From Synergistaceae bacterium (GTDB taxonomy: Bacteria; Synergistota; Synergistia; Synergistales; Aminobacteriaceae): 64,000 nt of DNA. The translations under genes were made by a program, and so were the position numbers. Under the pieces are notes generated by a model, which was not told the origin of the DNA, made no database searches, and saw only the letters and a list, made by a program, of their open reading frames with translations. Of the stretch, positions 62,846-64,000 are shown in pieces (the stretch's first letter is position 1; every line of letters starts with the position of its first letter). The stretch covers positions 1 through 64,000 of the forward strand of contig WRHH01000010.1 of NCBI GenBank assembly GCA_009783355.1, in the 5' to 3' direction.

Positions 62846-64000
62846 ATGAGTAACGTGCAAATAATCAGTTTGATCGTTATTTTGCTCTATTTTGTGGTGA
62901 CAGCGTTTACGGGAATTTATTTTGCCCGGAGGAAAAGGGAAAAGGGCGCAAAGCAAAGCAATGAAGAGTTCCTTATGGCGGGAAAATCTTTGGGACCATG
63001 GATGTTAGCGGGGACGCTGTTCGCGGCAAACACCGGCGGCGCCAGCACGACAGGCGTTGCGACCAACGTGTTGAGCCAAGGCTTATCGGCAAGCTGGTAT
63101 GTAATTTCTGCGGGAATAGGATTTGTTATTGTAGCGTATATCGCCCCCTATTTCAGGCGTTCGAAGTCAAGCACCGTGCCGGAAATAATCAGCAAGCGCT
63201 ACGGGAAACCGTCGCACATATTTACAGCATTTACCTCGATTACCGCTCTTTTCATGGCAACCGGCGCTCAGATTATAGCGACTGCCTCCATAATCTCCGT
63301 GGTAACCGGCGTTGGATTTAACATCGCAGCGATTGTTTCAACGATAATCGTTGTCTTTTACACGATGGGCGGCGGTCTCAAATCAGTAGCGGCGGCCAAC
63401 GTTGTGCATGTGTTCACCATTACTATAGGTATGGCTATTGCCATGTTCATTATCGTAAACGGCGACAAGGTGGGCGGATTTGACGCCCTCTTCGAAAAGG
63501 CCAGAGCCATGACGAGCGCCGAAGGGCAGAATCTGGACCTTCTCAGCATGTCCAAGGTAGGAATCTTCACCATTCTGGGTTATATCGCCATGTACTCCAT
63601 GACATTCCCGACAGGTCAGGAAATAGTGCAAACCTATTGTTCCGCAAAGAGCAGCAAGACCGCAATGGTTGGCTCTGTGCTCGCGGGCGTCCTTCAGTCT
63701 GCCTACGCGATAATTCCGGCCATCATCGGTTTGACTGCCTATGTTTGTATTGACGGTTACGCCGCTGGCGGGCAGTCAAGGACTGCGCTGGCGGACGCCA
63801 CTATTCAATTGGCGCCTGCATTTATAGCGGGGCTGGTACTGGCGGGCGTTGTCGCGGCGACTATTAGCAGCGCGGCGGGTAATATGCTCGGAACGGCGAC
63901 CATGTTTACCAACGACGTGTTCCGCCCATACATCAAAAAGGGCGTGAGGGACGACAAACAAGAGATTTTGGTTTCTCAGATAGTTATGCTCGTCGCCGGC
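62846..64000 (+). CDS. Sodium:solute symporter (partial)
   Basis: The frame opens at ATG 62846 after GAAGGAGG and is still open at the window end (385 codons seen). It has the SSS-family opening with a first membrane helix, FLMAGKSLGPWMLAGTLFA, the sodium-site wording GGASTTGVA, repeated membrane helices and a TFPTGQEIVQ segment. It probably imports the amino acid processed by the three enzymes upstream. Confidence 0.9.
   Translation, partial: MSNVQIISLIVILLYFVVTAFTGIYFARRKREKGAKQSNEEFLMAGKSLGPWMLAGTLFAANTGGASTTGVATNVLSQGLSASWYVISAGIGFVIVAYIAPYFRRSKSSTVPEIISKRYGKPSHIFTAFTSITALFMATGAQIIATASIISVVTGVGFNIAAIVSTIIVVFYTMGGGLKSVAAANVVHVFTITIGMAIAMFIIVNGDKVGGFDALFEKARAMTSAEGQNLDLLSMSKVGIFTILGYIAMYSMTFPTGQEIVQTYCSAKSSKTAMVGSVLAGVLQSAYAIIPAIIGLTAYVCIDGYAAGGQSRTALADATIQLAPAFIAGLVLAGVVAATISSAAGNMLGTATMFTNDVFRPYIKKGVRDDKQEILVSQIVMLVAG

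Overview
The window looks like a chromosome segment of a Gram-negative-type (diderm), probably anaerobic, amino-acid-using bacterium with mid-range GC and unusually repeat-rich intergenic DNA. Signs of an outer membrane are a TamB/AsmA-like protein and several Sec-exported proteins. Lysine is made by the LL-diaminopimelate aminotransferase route (dapF-dapL-lysA), there are many amino-acid and peptide uptake genes, and a PLP-enzyme / YgeY-type hydrolase / sodium symporter cluster suggests amino-acid catabolism. This mix would fit Synergistota, but that placement is inference only; no rRNA or tRNA gene is present to test it.

Layout. 1-560: 3' end of a group II intron lying in a dispersed repeat, then an AT-rich block with three perfect DnaA boxes (possible oriC). 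561-8050: TamB-like protein, exported FAD oxidoreductase, two small membrane proteins, QueH. 8254-15190: accessory zone with a DUF4143 ATPase, an unrecognised exported protein framed by IS200/IS605-type end relics, two ankyrin paralogues (one broken) and gene fragments. 15445-24245 (minus): U32-like protein, class I aminotransferase, LivJ/K-type binding protein, lysA, dapL, dapF, purF. 24507-30276: GNAT, PstS, radical SAM, YdbC/PC4-like protein, a DUF1016 nuclease gene split by an amber codon, and two YafQ-type toxin-antitoxin pairs. 30636-33864 (minus): cheV, unknown gene, rpoD. 34140-37727: HlyD-like protein and mutS2. 37728-43364 (minus): vapBC set between an intact and a relic copy of the same ABC-ATPase 3' end, then a peptide ABC transporter. 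43758-50630: RCC1-type propeller gene with an amber codon in its last blade, a candidate noncoding RNA, and pyrF-pyrE-(membrane protein)-pyrC-pyrB-pyrI. 50921-56542 (minus): large RCC1/InlB-repeat surface protein and a lysW-lysX-lysY carrier-protein mini-operon. 56754-64000: chemotaxis receptor, two beta-family PLP enzymes, YgeY-type hydrolase and a sodium:solute symporter that runs off the window.

The most unusual pattern is not a gene. Many intergenic regions carry tandem repeats whose unit is nearly always 7 bp while the unit sequence differs from locus to locus. Many arrays begin at, or within a few bases of, the stop codon of the upstream gene and are followed in the same direction by a purine-rich word close to AAAAGACAAAAG. 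With a 191-bp MITE-like element and several other dispersed hairpin elements, this forms an intergenic repeat system that coding annotation does not explain.

The second notable item is the lysW-lysX-lysY set, whose 55-aa carrier protein ends in EDWGE. It sits in a genome that also has a DapL lysine route and has no adjacent kinase, aminotransferase or deacetylase, so its product (ornithine/arginine or something else) is open.
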